64,000 nucleotides of DNA from Paramecium octaurelia (taxonomy: Eukaryota > Ciliophora > Oligohymenophorea > Peniculida > Parameciidae): contig CAJJDP010000117.1 in the NCBI GenBank assembly GCA_905182995.1, positions 257,589 through 321,588 of the forward strand, in the 5' to 3' direction. Below, one piece after another: positions 63,420 to 64,000 of the stretch. Under the pieces are notes generated by a model, which was not told the origin of the DNA, did not search any database, and saw nothing but the letters and a program-made list of their open reading frames with translations. The position numbers were made by a program, and so were the translations under genes. Positions within the stretch are counted from its first letter, which is position 1. Every line of letters starts with the position of its first letter.

Positions 63420-64000
63420 TCATTTTTTCTTTAATGTTGAGGAACTGTTTGTTGCAGTCTATTTGGATGGTTATTTAGTTTATGGCTGTTTAACTTAAAC
63501 TGCTTGTTTTTTTACAGATTGTGTCTATGCTTATGTAATTGAAGGATTATCAAAAGTTACCTTAATAACTTTCCCTTCATTCTGTTCATCATCTTTATCG
63601 AATTATAGATCATCTTAATAAATTTAGAGTATTACCTTGTTATACTAGTTTCGATATTGACATATTTATACTCTAATTTTCAGGAATTTCTGATAATTAT
63701 TTAATTCCAATAATTGGGGCATCTTTCCATCGATGATCATTTGTTTCTAACCTATTTTATTAATGATAAATTATATTTTTAGGAGGTGAATGCTGTTTCT
63801 ACCAATGATCTTTGCTTTCATTTAAATTCAATGTATCATTTAATTAATTAAATTATTATGGTTAATGAAGAGTTGATTATTATTACTATGTAGTAGATTA
63901 TTAATAGGGATTCATTAATAAATTAGTGGCTAAGGAATCTAATTCCATTTATTGAGATGATCCATTTAAAACATTCATGGCTTCGAAATTGAGAGCGCAG
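63420..64000 (-). CDS. Gln-rich protein, incomplete at the window edge
   Basis: At least 186 residues read on the minus strand with one 22-nt intron (GTAATAC...AAG). The frame stays open to the right edge, so the start may lie outside; the ATG at 63978 is the first inside. The sequence is Gln- and Asn-rich (LNDTLNLNESKDHWQKQHSP, then a KQPQTKQPSKQ stretch) with a short structured-looking segment GKVIKVTFDNPSITQAQTQ. Low complexity with polar residues suggests an intrinsically disordered regulator. No domain is recognised. Confidence 0.6.

Overview
The window is macronuclear-type DNA from a ciliate, most probably Paramecium. Nearly every long coding frame is interrupted by TAA and TAG where conserved families need an amino acid (usually Gln), while TGA alone ends genes. 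Genes are split by very short introns (about 20-34 nt, typically GTA...TAG), intergenic gaps are often under 300 bp, and base composition is strongly AT-rich. Standard-code translation therefore shows only fragments. The models below were built by hand with TAA/TAG=Gln, TGA=stop and intron splicing; in most of them, removing the proposed introns leaves an exact multiple of three.

Layout. 1-9 kb: a degenerate CK1-type kinase, a small membrane protein, a PP2C phosphatase, an intron-rich gene of unknown function, a PH plus permuted-papain-fold protein, and two small unknown genes. 9-18.7 kb: eEF1A, a PKA-type catalytic subunit, an HMG-box protein, a phosphotransferase/acyl-CoA dehydrogenase fusion (ACAD10/11 type) and arginyl-tRNA synthetase. 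18.7-22.3 kb: an ankyrin-DHHC palmitoyltransferase, a MARCH-type RING-CH membrane protein and a small acidic protein. 22.4-30.3 kb: an ankyrin-like relic and a 2,254-residue SF1 helicase of TRANK1 type. 30.9-41.7 kb: ARL2, a thioredoxin-fold membrane protein, an alpha-carbonic anhydrase, a probable pseudogene, an HBS1-like GTPase, a secreted coiled-coil protein, three unknown genes and a PI-PLC-X-like protein. 41.9-50.1 kb: one giant Cys-rich/repeat/multi-TM surface protein. 51.3-64 kb: a CK1 kinase, an unknown gene, B9D1, a nucleotidyl cyclase fused to a voltage-sensor-like membrane domain, a tRNA, a soluble unknown protein, an EF-hand/C2/TM protein, an actin-related protein and an incomplete Gln-rich protein.

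The genes do not form one pathway. Recurrent themes are phospho- and cyclic-nucleotide signalling (PKA, PP2C, two CK1 members, cyclase), ciliary and microtubule biology (B9D1, ARL2), translation (eEF1A, HBS1, ArgRS, tRNA), and membrane trafficking or protein modification (DHHC, MARCH). No CRISPR array, insertion sequence or prokaryotic operon was seen. The most unusual items are the PH/permuted-papain protein, the voltage-sensor cyclase, the giant TRANK1-type helicase, the giant surface protein, and a few frames that look coding but carry in-frame TGA.
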